DNA from: Bacteroidales bacterium | GTDB taxonomy: Bacteria > Bacteroidota > Bacteroidia > Bacteroidales > Muribaculaceae | Length of the DNA stretch: 44,450 nt | Reading direction: 5' to 3' | NCBI GenBank assembly: GCA_004557565.1 | Contig: SFGS01000011.1 | Coordinates: forward strand, 1-44,450 | Notes under the pieces: generated by a model | Database searches by the model: none | What the model saw: the letters and a program-made list of their open reading frames with translations, nothing else | What the model was told of the DNA's origin: nothing | Part shown: in pieces, positions 1-8,032 of the stretch | Numbering within the stretch: the stretch's first letter is position 1 | How the letters are laid out: every line of letters begins with the position of its first letter | Made by a program: the position numbers and the translations under genes

Positions 1-95
1 CTTTTTTATAACTCACTGAAAATCTGAAAGAAAAATTTTCACTTTTTTTTGACCATTTTTTGAGCCATACGCCAAATCGGGCTTTTTCAGCGAAT

Positions 96-117
96 CACCC
101 GAAACACCTGAAACACC
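96..117. repeat. short GAAACACCY tandem repeat
   Basis: Two to three copies of the 9-nt unit GAAACACCY lie in the gene-free left edge of the window. The same phase and unit recur as a longer array at 39882-39943, with 22 bases identical between the two sites. No gene is visible between positions 1 and 353 apart from this repeat, the period-42 repeat that follows, and the terminator of the minus-strand permease gene. Confidence 0.75.
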
Positions 118-123
118 AGTTCA

Positions 124-272
124 GAAATTAGAAATTAGAGGTTAGAAATTAGATTTTAGAGGGTGGAAATTAGAAATTAGAGGTTAGAAATTAGATTTTA
201 GAGAGCGTGGGAATTAGATTTTGGAGGGTGGAAATTAGAAATTAGGGGTTAGAAATTAGATTTTGGAGGGTG
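124..272. repeat. period-42 minisatellite built from ATTAGA words
   Basis: Full units begin at 124, 166 and 231, with a shortened unit at about 211-230. Each unit is a G/A/T-rich string made of smaller GAAATTAGA / GGTTAGAAATTAGA words and ends in GAGGGTG. Units 1 and 2 are almost identical, while unit 3 carries G substitutions (TTTTGGAGGGTG instead of TTTTAGAGGGTG). A 71-codon open frame crosses the array, but its composition follows the repeat and it is not taken as a gene. Confidence 0.85.
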
Positions 273-358
273 GATATTGCGTTTTGGGCATTCTGGGGGC
301 GAAGATAGGATAAGGAAGTGAGGCGTGGCAATGGCAATTTGGGCGGGTGTAGAATAAA

Positions 359-391
359 AAAGCGCGATGCCAGAGAAGTTGCACGCGCTTA
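359..391 (-). terminator. intrinsic terminator of the LptF-like gene
   Basis: AAGCGCG (360-366) pairs with CGCGCTT (384-390). On the minus strand the stem is followed by a run of T residues. It sits about 30 nt beyond the stop codon of the minus-strand permease gene. Confidence 0.7.
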
Positions 392-421
392 TTATTTCTT
401 AGATAAAATTCTTTTATTATA

Positions 422-2350
422 TTAATGTGCTTGGTGGTTATCGTCAACGCCGTTGAAGATGTCGATAACATGCTGTGCTACCACTATCACCTTTTCAAGT
501 TCACCACAAACTTTCTTTCTTTGGTGGAACGAGTAGAAATAAACCAAAGCACCCAGCGGTAGCCCATAAAAACAAATCTTGTTTGCACTCTCATTACTAA
601 TCAGTCGATATATCCACGAATTTGAAATGTATGGGAAGTCCATCGCCTTATTAATGATAAGCTGATTCTGTGAATTGCCAAGATACTGAACCGATTCCTC
701 AAGCGTGGTGTGTGCCAATTCCAAATTTTCGTTATATGGCATACTTTTGAAGAACTGCACATAGGAAGGACGGCGACGGAAAAGTTGAAGAACTTCGCCC
801 GAAAGATCCTTCAAATGCTCCATCTTGGAAATTGCCACATCATCTTCTACGGTATCAACAACCACTTCTTTCTTTTCAAGGTGACGAGTATTTACGCCTC
901 CGAAAAATCTGCGGAACAATATGAGGTAAGAGTCCAAATCGAACACAGCAGAGTCGTTCACCGCCTTATAGGTCAGGAAAACGCCAAGCGGCAAAAGTGC
1001 TGCAGAACTGAGCCAAACGCCTTCCCAAACTGGCCAATAACCATCACGCGCCATCTTATAGCCTGTGTTGTCGATGATATAGTAGAACACGAACAGGATA
1101 ATCGAAATCACAATAGGCAATCCCAAACCACCTTTTCGGATAATAGCACCCAGCGGAGCACCAATAAAGAAGAAGATAAGACATGCCAGCGAAAGTGTGA
1201 ACTTCTTTTGCAACTCAATGCCGTGACGGCGAATTTGCATATTATCCTCATTAATAGAATATGACCGAAACTCGGCATTTTGAACAGTGGAACGAGCGGT
1301 GTTCATCGCGGAATTCACGACCGCCAAACGCTCCATAGTGGACATAGAATTGTAAATCGAGTCGAAGTCGAGTGGCTTGTCCATCTTCACGTCAGGAATA
1401 GCCGTAAGTTTTGGAACTGAATCGTCATACGACAGTTGGTAAGCTTGAACACCGCAGATAGGAGCCGCTTTCAACTCTGTGGCAATCGAAGAACCCACAG
1501 AATCGACTCGGAGTTGCACAGAATCAATAGTATGAACCAGTTCTGAAATATTTTTACCAATGTATTGCGACTTCATGCTATTATCGTCGAGACGCTTGAA
1601 GGTGGCGTCGTACGGAATCATAATCACCTTATCGTGGTACGATTCGCGACGATACATTTCCTTGCCAAATCCACTATTGCCCTGCTTTAAATCCTCATAC
1701 CAGTTGCCATGATAAAGCTTTAGCACAATGTGCTTTTCATCTTTTGTGGTGCTCAACGAACCAGAGTCGGCAGTGACGATGCGAGGGTAAGACGAAGGCT
1801 GGTCAACGCCATAGATAATTACATCGTAGAGCATTCCTGTTTCCTTGTTTTTATCCTTCACATAAACATTATAGCCTGGAATCTGACTATTGATGGTGCC
1901 TTTAGAAATATCCAACGAGAGCTGCGTTTGCCTTGCCGAGAAAAGCAGCGTGTACATTTTCACCTGAGTTTTGGGCAAAACATCGTTTTGGAAGAAAAAA
2001 GCGCCAATGGCGACCAAGACAATGAAGATAATCAACGATTTCATCACCCTTACCAGCGAAATGCCAGCCGACTTGAGCGCAGTGAGTTCAACGTGCTCAC
2101 CGAGATTACCAAAAGTCATCAGCGAGGCAAGCAGTATAGCCAAAGGCAACGCCATGGGGATAAACGACAACGCCGCATAGAAAAACAGTTCTGCCAGCAC
2201 ATGGATTTCCAACCCACGTCCCACCAGGTCGTTGATATAACGGAAAAGGAATTGCATTAAGAGAATAAAGACAACTATAACGAAAGTCATGCAGAACTGT
2301 GGTAGAAAAGTCTGCAACATGAATGTATTTAGTCTCTTTATTCCTAACAT
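422..2350 (-). CDS. LptF/LptG (YjgP/YjgQ) family permease
   Basis: Inner-membrane subunit of the LPS export ABC transporter family, which with LptB extracts lipopolysaccharide from the inner membrane. The 642-residue protein starts at ATG 2350 (MLGIKRLNTF); a TTG five codons upstream is less likely. Three hydrophobic segments lie in the first 120 residues, then a large soluble part of about 270 residues (periplasmic jellyroll expected), then three more membrane segments around 385-470. A C-terminal extension of about 170 residues contains a further hydrophobic stretch (YGLPLGALVYFYSF). The family core is about 360 residues, so the extension is notable; long forms of this kind are, from general knowledge, usual in Bacteroidales. 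A second family member lies at 37353-38600, so this one is probably the LptF-like partner, but F versus G cannot be fixed from sequence alone. Confidence 0.88.
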   Translation of the reverse strand: MLGIKRLNTFMLQTFLPQFCMTFVIVVFILLMQFLFRYINDLVGRGLEIHVLAELFFYAALSFIPMALPLAILLASLMTFGNLGEHVELTALKSAGISLVRVMKSLIIFIVLVAIGAFFFQNDVLPKTQVKMYTLLFSARQTQLSLDISKGTINSQIPGYNVYVKDKNKETGMLYDVIIYGVDQPSSYPRIVTADSGSLSTTKDEKHIVLKLYHGNWYEDLKQGNSGFGKEMYRRESYHDKVIMIPYDATFKRLDDNSMKSQYIGKNISELVHTIDSVQLRVDSVGSSIATELKAAPICGVQAYQLSYDDSVPKLTAIPDVKMDKPLDFDSIYNSMSTMERLAVVNSAMNTARSTVQNAEFRSYSINEDNMQIRRHGIELQKKFTLSLACLIFFFIGAPLGAIIRKGGLGLPIVISIILFVFYYIIDNTGYKMARDGYWPVWEGVWLSSAALLPLGVFLTYKAVNDSAVFDLDSYLILFRRFFGGVNTRHLEKKEVVVDTVEDDVAISKMEHLKDLSGEVLQLFRRRPSYVQFFKSMPYNENLELAHTTLEESVQYLGNSQNQLIINKAMDFPYISNSWIYRLISNESANKICFYGLPLGALVYFYSFHQRKKVCGELEKVIVVAQHVIDIFNGVDDNHQAH

Positions 2351-2378
2351 GAATTTTTGAATCAATTAAAATTGACTG

Positions 2379-2386
2379 CAAATTTA
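2379..2386 (-). promoter_or_regulatory. -7 promoter element for the LptF-like gene
   Basis: CAAATTTA on the plus strand reads TAAATTTG on the minus strand, matching the Bacteroidota -7 element TAnnTTTG. It lies 29 nt upstream of the chosen ATG. No convincing -33 TTTG is visible at the usual spacing. Confidence 0.5.
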
Positions 2387-2483
2387 GTAATTATTTCGTT
2401 CACTCACGAAAAAAGGCACAAAGAATTGACATAGTAATAGTGCAAAACCCAAAACGAAAGGTATTGAAGATAGAAAGAGACGA

Positions 2484-2870
2484 CTAAATGCCAAGATTGC
2501 GTTTGAGCATATCCACCGAATTATTCCACAATTCTTTAAATTCCTCTACCTCGTCGTCGTTGGAGGCGAAATCGGTAATTTTCAAAGTGCGACCGTGGGT
2601 CAGTTCCGAAACCAAAATACGCATCTCGAAGAATGTGGGCTCGTCGGCATCATCCTTCCAGTGGAAACGCACATGTGAATTTTGCCGAGCGGAGAGCAGC
2701 AACGCATCGTGCGGCTCATCGTCCCATACGATAGTGTAATTTTTGCCGTCGTTCGTCACTTCATCGGCATACCAAGTTTCGAGACCAGAGTTGGTATAAA
2801 GAAACTGCCATAACAGAGACAATGGCACCTTCTCAAAGTCATATTCTATTACAAATTTCTTCCTTGCCAT
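2484..2870 (-). CDS. START-like domain protein (Bacteroidales START_2 type)
   Basis: A 128-residue soluble protein starting at ATG 2870 (MARKKFVIEYDFEKVP). The N-terminal strand, the LWQFLYTNSGLETWYADEV motif and the following antiparallel strands with many aromatic residues fit the SRPBCC/START-like fold. The ending (a long helix with ELWNNSVDMLKRNLG) is typical of the small START-like proteins of Bacteroidales, whose ligand is unknown. It is followed on the same strand by the LptF-like gene after 133 nt, which holds that gene's own -7 box. The family assignment rests on recognised sequence style; the function is unknown. Confidence 0.75.
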   Translation of the reverse strand: MARKKFVIEYDFEKVPLSLLWQFLYTNSGLETWYADEVTNDGKNYTIVWDDEPHDALLLSARQNSHVRFHWKDDADEPTFFEMRILVSELTHGRTLKITDFASNDDEVEEFKELWNNSVDMLKRNLGI

Positions 2871-3069
2871 AACAGGTTTTCATGTAAGTTTCCCAAAATA
2901 AGCACAAATATTCGTAACCAGCAAATTTTATAACATTTTTTTACAAGACAAATTGCCAATATTTGATGAAAAAAGCAGAAAAATGCCATGAAAAACATAG
3001 TTAAACCTAAGAAAATGAATACATAAAAAAATCGCACATAGAAAATTTCAAATATTGGCGATTTATTAG

Positions 3070-3077
3070 TAATTTTG
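3070..3077 (+). promoter_or_regulatory. -7 promoter element for pta-ackA
   Basis: TAATTTTG matches the -7 element TAnnTTTG, 34 nt upstream of the pta ATG. The -33 region is weak. The divergent space from 2871 to 3069 is AT-rich and shows nothing else recognisable. Confidence 0.6.
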
Positions 3078-3110
3078 CATAAAATAAATACCATCATATT
3101 CATAAGATAA

Positions 3111-4127
3111 ATGGAACCATTATTTGAAAAATTAAAGAAAGAAGGTATTGCTAACCCTCAAAGACTCGTGCTCCCCGAAAGTACAGAAGAGCGAAATATG
3201 ATAGCGGCAGACAGAATGCTTGCCGAAGGTACAGGTAAAATCACCTTCATTGGCAAAAAAGACGAAATCATCGCCAAAGCCAACGAGATGAATTTGCCAA
3301 ACATCTGTAAAGCGACTTTCGTTGACAACGAAAACAGCGAGGAAACGGAAAAATACGCCCAACTGTTTTACGAACTCAGAAAGAGCAAAGGCATCACCAT
3401 TGAAGATGCCAGAGCAAAAGCAAAGAACCCATTATATCTCGGTTGCTTGCTGGTAAAGGCTGGCGAAGCCGACGGCATGGTGTCGGGTGCCATTCACGCA
3501 ACAAGCGATGTGTTGCGCCCTGCATTCCAAGTACTCAAGACTGCTCCCGGTGTGAACAGCGTGTCGGGCGCATTCATCATTGTGCTCCCAGAGGAAATTG
3601 CTAAAAAATACGGAGAAAAGGGTATGTTGGTATTTGCCGACTGCGCCGTTATGCCCGACCCAACTGAAGACGAACTGGCACAAACCGCTGTGCTGACAGC
3701 AAGAACCGCCCAGAACTTGGCAGGCATCACCCCACGCGTGGCAATGTTGAGTTTTTCAACCAAGGGAAGTGCTCAACACGACAAGGTTACTAAAATTGTG
3801 AACGCAACAGCAAAAGCAAAAGCCCTCGACCCAAGCATCGTGATTGACGGCGAGCTCCAAGCAGATGCCGCAATTGTAGATTCAGTGGCTCAGTTGAAAG
3901 CCCCTGGTAGTCCAGTGGCTGGCAAGGCAACAGTTTTGGTATTCCCAAATCTGGAAGTTGGCAACATCGCCTACAAGCTCGTTCAACGACTTGGTGGTGC
4001 CACTGCGGTAGGTCCAATTCTTCAAGGATTGGCTGCCCCTGTAAATGACTTGTCACGCGGTTGCAACGCTGATGAAATTTACAAAACCTTATTGATCACA
4101 AGCAACCAAGCCATCAACAGAAAGTAA
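3111..4127 (+). CDS. pta: phosphate acetyltransferase
   Basis: Catalyses acetyl-CoA + phosphate to acetyl phosphate + CoA, the first step of acetate formation in the cytoplasm. The 338-residue length is that of the short, single-domain Pta (PTA_PTB domain only, no N-terminal DRTGG/AAA part). Visible family signatures are LVLPESTEERNMIAADRM near the N-terminus, the DGMVSGA motif, VMPDPTEDELAQTA, VAMLSFSTKGSA and a C-terminal VLVFPNLEVGNIAYKLVQRL followed by GPILQGLAAPVNDLSRG. AckA follows after 20 nt, so the two form the usual pta-ackA operon. Confidence 0.97.
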   Translation: MEPLFEKLKKEGIANPQRLVLPESTEERNMIAADRMLAEGTGKITFIGKKDEIIAKANEMNLPNICKATFVDNENSEETEKYAQLFYELRKSKGITIEDARAKAKNPLYLGCLLVKAGEADGMVSGAIHATSDVLRPAFQVLKTAPGVNSVSGAFIIVLPEEIAKKYGEKGMLVFADCAVMPDPTEDELAQTAVLTARTAQNLAGITPRVAMLSFSTKGSAQHDKVTKIVNATAKAKALDPSIVIDGELQADAAIVDSVAQLKAPGSPVAGKATVLVFPNLEVGNIAYKLVQRLGGATAVGPILQGLAAPVNDLSRGCNADEIYKTLLITSNQAINRK

Positions 4128-4147
4128 TAATTTTTATATAATCAGCT

Positions 4148-5353
4148 ATGAATATTTTAGTATTGAATTGCGGAAGTAGTTCTGTAAAATACAAACTCAT
4201 TGAAATCAAGGCCAACAAGGTGCTTGCCGAAGGCGGTATAGAAAAAATCGGTTTACCCGACGCTTTCATCAAATTCAAATTCGGCAATGAAAAAATCCAA
4301 CAAGACCTTGATATCAACGACCATGTAGGAGCCATCAAGTCGATTCTCGACAACCTCACCAGCAAAGAATACGGTTGCATTAAGGACTTCAAGGAAATTG
4401 ACGCAGTAGGTCACCGCGTGGTGCATGGTGGTGAAAAGTTCAACAAGAGCGTGCTCATCAACGATGAGGTGATTGCAAAAATCAAGGAATGCTACGGCAT
4501 TGCCCCACTCCACAATCCTGTGAACATGGCAGGCATCGACGCCATCAACGAAGTGCTCCCCGAAGTGCCACAAGTGGGCGTGTTCGACACTGCGTTCCAC
4601 CAAACTATGCCAGCAAAATCCTATATGTATGCCCTTCCATATAAATACTATGCAGAGGACGGTGTTCGCCGCTACGGCTTCCATGGCACCAGCCACCGCT
4701 ATGTGTCACAACGCGTATGCGAATTCCTTGGCGTAGAACCAAAAGGCAAGAAAATCATCACCTGCCACGTAGGTAATGGCGGCAGCATCACTGCCGTGAA
4801 AGACGGCAAGAGCATCGACACCAGTATGGGCTTGACTCCAACCGAGGGCCTGATGATGGGTACTCGCTGTGGCGATGTGGACCCAGGCGCACTGATTTTC
4901 TTGATGGACAAGCACAATCTCAGCAGCAAGGACATGCTAAATATGGTGAACAAGGAGAGCGGTCTGGCTGGTATAAGTGGCGTATCTTCTGATATGCGCG
5001 AAATCACAGCCGCGGCTAAACAAGGCAACGAAAAAGCTATCCTCTCACTTGAAATGTATGAGCAACGCATCACTAAATATGTAGGCGCATTCGCAGCAGA
5101 AATGGGCGGTGTTGACATCATCGTGTTCACTGGCGGCGTGGGCGAACACCAATCAAGCACCCGCGCAAACGTGTGCAACCCACTCCGATTTATGGGCGTA
5201 GAAATTGACGACGCAGCCAACGATGCAAACAACGGCGACGAAGGCATCATCAGCACTCCAAATAGTGCAGTAAAGGTGGTAGTTATCCCTACCGACGAAG
5301 AATATATGATTGCCAAAGACACCGAAGCCATCATTGAAGGTCGCGAACCATAA
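4148..5353 (+). CDS. ackA: acetate kinase
   Basis: Converts acetyl phosphate and ADP to acetate and ATP, the substrate-level phosphorylation step of acetate fermentation. The 401-residue protein has the full family length. The N-terminal MNILVLNCGSSSVKYKL contains the Asn and the phosphate-binding loop, GHRVVHGG and FDTAFHQTMP carry active-site residues, YGFHGTSHRYV and HVGNGGSI follow, then TPTEGLMMGTRCGDVDPG and the C-terminal FTGGVGEH. It lies 20 nt after pta in the same transcription unit. No terminator directly follows; a 19-bp tandem duplication occupies the gap to the next gene. Confidence 0.98.
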   Translation: MNILVLNCGSSSVKYKLIEIKANKVLAEGGIEKIGLPDAFIKFKFGNEKIQQDLDINDHVGAIKSILDNLTSKEYGCIKDFKEIDAVGHRVVHGGEKFNKSVLINDEVIAKIKECYGIAPLHNPVNMAGIDAINEVLPEVPQVGVFDTAFHQTMPAKSYMYALPYKYYAEDGVRRYGFHGTSHRYVSQRVCEFLGVEPKGKKIITCHVGNGGSITAVKDGKSIDTSMGLTPTEGLMMGTRCGDVDPGALIFLMDKHNLSSKDMLNMVNKESGLAGISGVSSDMREITAAAKQGNEKAILSLEMYEQRITKYVGAFAAEMGGVDIIVFTGGVGEHQSSTRANVCNPLRFMGVEIDDAANDANNGDEGIISTPNSAVKVVVIPTDEEYMIAKDTEAIIEGREP

Positions 5354-5362
5354 GCAAAGCAT

Positions 5363-5402
5363 CACACATTATTATATATTGCACACATTATTATATATTG
5401 CA
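5363..5402. repeat. tandem duplication of a 19-bp AT-rich unit
   Basis: The unit cacattattatatattgca occurs at 5365-5383 and again, perfectly, at 5384-5402. It fills most of the 67-nt gap between ackA and the next gene. Confidence 0.9.
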
Positions 5403-5420
5403 TCATTTAGAGAGTAAAAG

Positions 5421-5891
5421 ATGAAGCACATTATCTTTGCAATAGTGGCATTAGCCACAATCTTCGCCACATACGGTGAAAACCTGAACCGCACCTACTG
5501 GGGCTGCGAAATAGGAAAGACGGAGCAATCGGCTTGCGCTGACTCAATCAAAAGCCTGCTTAAAAAGGAGCAGATTGAGCCACGGACTGAAGGTAACTTT
5601 GTGATTGCAGAAAAGATTTGGTTATACGGTTATGAGTTCGACGCTGCCAAACTCGAATTTGAAAACAGTAAACTCAAATCAATTCTTCTCACCAAAAACT
5701 TCTTCGGATTGGACGATGCCGACAGATTTTTGAGAGAAATTGCCCCAAAGTTTATCGGAACAGAAGCGCGACCAAACAATGCAGGACTGATCACCCGTCA
5801 AGACGGCAGCACGCTCATCAGAATGGCACAAAGCGAAGGCGAAACAGGTGATGCCAATATAGAAATTGTGATAGTTGACCTAAAAAAGTAG
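5421..5891 (+). CDS. hypothetical secreted protein
   Basis: A 156-residue protein I do not recognise. It begins with a typical signal peptide (MKHIIFAIVALATIFATYG, cleavage near residue 19-20), so export to the periplasm is expected. The mature part is mixed alpha/beta and contains two cysteines near its start (WGCEIGKTEQSACAD), possibly a disulfide. No catalytic motif is visible. It follows ackA by 67 nt on the same strand and is closed by the strong terminator at 5956-5987, so it may be the last gene of the pta-ackA transcript. Codon use resembles its neighbours. Confidence 0.7.
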   Translation: MKHIIFAIVALATIFATYGENLNRTYWGCEIGKTEQSACADSIKSLLKKEQIEPRTEGNFVIAEKIWLYGYEFDAAKLEFENSKLKSILLTKNFFGLDDADRFLREIAPKFIGTEARPNNAGLITRQDGSTLIRMAQSEGETGDANIEIVIVDLKK

Positions 5892-5955
5892 CACAACCGG
5901 ACTATCAAAAGGTTAAACTTTGTTAATTATTTATTTTCAAAATAAATCTTCGAGA

Positions 5956-5987
5956 AATCAGCCCTCCCATACAGGGCTGATTTTTTG
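5956..5987 (+). terminator. intrinsic terminator
   Basis: AATCAGCCCT (5956-5965) pairs with AGGGCTGATT (5973-5982) around a 7-nt loop, followed by TTTTT. It ends the upstream unit. The T run overlaps the -33 TTTG of the ribosomal promoter. Confidence 0.88.
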
Positions 5988-6014
5988 TTATTTGCTCAAT
6001 AATTTGTAACTTTG
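5984..6014 (+). promoter_or_regulatory. promoter of the rplM-rpsI-rpsB-tsf operon
   Basis: TTTG (5984-5987), a 19-nt spacer and TAACTTTG (6007-6014) give an essentially consensus Bacteroidota sigma-ABfr promoter. Transcription would start near 6021, leaving a leader of about 105 nt before rplM. The leader includes a TCCGA-N5-TCCGA direct repeat and T-rich stretches but no hairpin I would call with confidence. Confidence 0.8.
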
Positions 6015-6126
6015 CAGTCCGATTATGTCCGAATTTATTTATTCAAGGGAAAAGGCAGAGCATTTGGCCGTGTTCAACCTACGCCTACGAATTTTTAATT
6101 AACAAATTAATCAGGATTTTTTAAAA

Positions 6127-6606
6127 GTGAACACTTTAAGTTACAAGACAAATTCAGTTAAGGCTGAAGAAGTAAAAAAAGAATGGGTAGTAATCGACGC
6201 TACCGACCAAGTGCTTGGCCGCTTATGTGCAAAAGTTGCTAAAATTTTGCGTGGCAAGTACAAACCATGCTATACTCCACACGTTGATTGTGGCGATAAT
6301 GTTATTATCATCAATGCCGACAAGGTGAAAATGACCGGTAAGAAGTGGACTGAACGTATCTACATTTCTTACACTGGTTACCCAGGTGGTCAACGCTATG
6401 CAACTCCTGAAATTCTCCAAAAGAAATCAGAACGCAAGGGTTTGACTCCAGGTATGCACCCACTGTTCTTGCATGTTATCAAGGGTATGCTCCCTAAGAA
6501 TCGTCTTGGTGCTCAAATCCTCAAGAACGTGCACATTTATAACGGTTCTGAACACCCACACGAAGCTCAGCAACCAAAGGTAATCGACATTAACAAACTC
6601 AAATAA
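6127..6606 (+). CDS. rplM: 50S ribosomal protein L13
   Basis: Early assembly protein of the large ribosomal subunit. It is 159 residues with a GTG start; the N-terminus (M)NTLSYKTNSVK matches the style of Bacteroidales L13 and supports that start. Conserved L13 segments are WVVIDATDQVLGRLCAKVAKILRGK, TPHVDCGDNVIIINADKV, YTGYPGG and LFLHVIKGMLPKNRLG. RpsI follows after 12 nt, the universally conserved rplM-rpsI pairing. Confidence 0.98.
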   Translation: MNTLSYKTNSVKAEEVKKEWVVIDATDQVLGRLCAKVAKILRGKYKPCYTPHVDCGDNVIIINADKVKMTGKKWTERIYISYTGYPGGQRYATPEILQKKSERKGLTPGMHPLFLHVIKGMLPKNRLGAQILKNVHIYNGSEHPHEAQQPKVIDINKLK

Positions 6607-6618
6607 TCAATTGGAAGT

Positions 6619-7005
6619 ATGGAAAAAATTAATGCAGTAGGTCGTCGTAAAGCAGCAGTCGCTCGCGTATTCGTAGGCGAAGGTAATGGCGAAATTACAA
6701 TCAACAAAATTGCACTTGAAGAATATTTCCCATCTCCAATTCTTCAATTCATTGTTAAGCAACCACTCAACACCCTTGAAGCAACTGAAAAGTACAACAT
6801 CAAGGTGAACCTCAAAGGTGGTGGTTACAAGGGCCAGGCTGAAGCGCTCCGTCTTGCAATTGCACGCGCACTTGTTAAGATCAACGCTGAAGACAAGCCA
6901 GCACTCCGCAAGGAAGGCTTCATGACCCGTGACCCACGTGCCGTTGAACGTAAGAAACCAGGTCAACCTAAGGCACGTAAGAGATTCCAGTTCAGCAAGC
7001 GTTAA
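6619..7005 (+). CDS. rpsI: 30S ribosomal protein S9
   Basis: Small-subunit protein whose C-terminal tail reaches the P-site tRNA. The 128-residue protein has GRRKAAVARVFV at the start, GGGYKGQAEALRLAIARAL in the middle and the basic tail KPGQPKARKRFQFSKR ending in the conserved Lys-Arg. It lies directly after rplM in the same operon. Confidence 0.98.
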   Translation: MEKINAVGRRKAAVARVFVGEGNGEITINKIALEEYFPSPILQFIVKQPLNTLEATEKYNIKVNLKGGGYKGQAEALRLAIARALVKINAEDKPALRKEGFMTRDPRAVERKKPGQPKARKRFQFSKR

Positions 7006-7071
7006 TCGAATATATACATTATTATATTATCGATTTTACGATTCGCTCAACTATTTCTCTACAACAAAAAA

Positions 7072-7119
7072 GAGAGTTTAGTATCCAAATCTCATAGACT
7101 CTCGCCCTTGTGAAAAGGG
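7072..7119 (+). promoter_or_regulatory. structured RNA leader upstream of rpsB
   Basis: In the 166-nt gap between rpsI and rpsB, GAGAGTTTA (7072-7080) pairs with TAGACTCTC (7095-7103), 9 bp with one G-U pair and a 14-nt loop. CCCTT (7105-7109) then pairs with AAGGG (7115-7119). No TAnnTTTG promoter and no T run are visible in the gap, so the element would lie inside the operon mRNA. Position and shape suggest a ribosomal-protein autoregulatory leader bound by S2; that role is inference. Confidence 0.5.
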
Positions 7120-7171
7120 AGGCTACTATGGGATTGATTAAGTAGAACGTAAACAAATTACAAAACAAACA

Positions 7172-7990
7172 ATGCAAACACCAAGTTTTGACCAATTATT
7201 GGAGGCTACTTGCCACTTCGGTCACCTCAAACGCAAATGGAATCCAGCTATGGCTCCTTACATCTTCATGGAGCGCAATGGCATTCACATCATCGACTTG
7301 TATAAGACTCAAGCTAAGCTCGAAGAAGCAGCTGCAGCTCTTAAGAACATCGCTAAATCAGGCAAGAAAGTTCTTTTCGTTGCTACTAAGAAGCAAGCAA
7401 AGCAAGTGGTTGCTGACCGCGCTTCAGCCGTTGGTATGCCATACGTTATCGAACGCTGGCCAGGCGGTATGCTCACCAACTTCCCAACCATCCGCAAGGC
7501 TGTGAAAAAGATGGCCGCTATCGACAAGATGATCAAGGACGGAACATTCGACAACCTTTCAAAGCGCGAAAGACTTCAAGTTACTCGCCAACGTGCTAAA
7601 CTTGAAAAGAACCTCGGTTCTATCGCTGACTTGAACCGCCTTCCATCAGCAGTATTCGTAGTCGACGTGATGAAGGAACACATTGCTGTAGAAGAAGCTA
7701 ACCGTCTTGGTATTCCAGTATTCGGTATCGTTGACACCAACAGCAACCCTGCAAACATCGACTTCATGATTCCTGCTAACGACGATGCATCTAAGTCAAT
7801 CGACTTGATTCTCGCTACCGTTTGCGAAGCAATCAACGAAGGTCTCGAAGAACGCAAAGTTGAAAAGGTTGACAACAAGGATGCTGAAGAAGAAGCTGAA
7901 GGCGAAGCAAAGCCACGTCGCCAACGCGTACGTCGCAAAGCCGTAGCAGAAGAAGCTCCTAAGGCAGAAGAAGCTCCAGCAGCTGAATAA
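7172..7990 (+). CDS. rpsB: 30S ribosomal protein S2
   Basis: Small-subunit protein needed for S1 docking and initiation. The 272-residue protein has the S2 signatures LLEATCHFGHLKRKWNPAMAPYIF, GKKVLFVATKKQAKQ, RWPGGMLTNF and IPVFGIVDTNSNP. After about residue 230 an acidic/alanine-rich tail (EEAPKAEEAPAAE-like) interrupted by a basic patch extends the protein, a low-complexity tail common in this order. The tsf gene follows after 42 nt. Confidence 0.98.
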   Translation: MQTPSFDQLLEATCHFGHLKRKWNPAMAPYIFMERNGIHIIDLYKTQAKLEEAAAALKNIAKSGKKVLFVATKKQAKQVVADRASAVGMPYVIERWPGGMLTNFPTIRKAVKKMAAIDKMIKDGTFDNLSKRERLQVTRQRAKLEKNLGSIADLNRLPSAVFVVDVMKEHIAVEEANRLGIPVFGIVDTNSNPANIDFMIPANDDASKSIDLILATVCEAINEGLEERKVEKVDNKDAEEEAEGEAKPRRQRVRRKAVAEEAPKAEEAPAAE

Positions 7991-8032
7991 TTTAATTGAT
8001 CAAACACAAACTTATTAAAATAATTGACTATT

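Noticed and set aside
256..471. 71-codon minus-strand frame at the left edge
   Set aside because: It crosses the minisatellite and the terminator of the LptF-like gene; composition is set by the repeat.
710..2260. Long plus-strand frames opposite the LptF-like gene
   Set aside because: They are antisense shadows: the minus-strand product is a recognisable permease, while these translate to His/Gln/Arg-rich strings with no family features.
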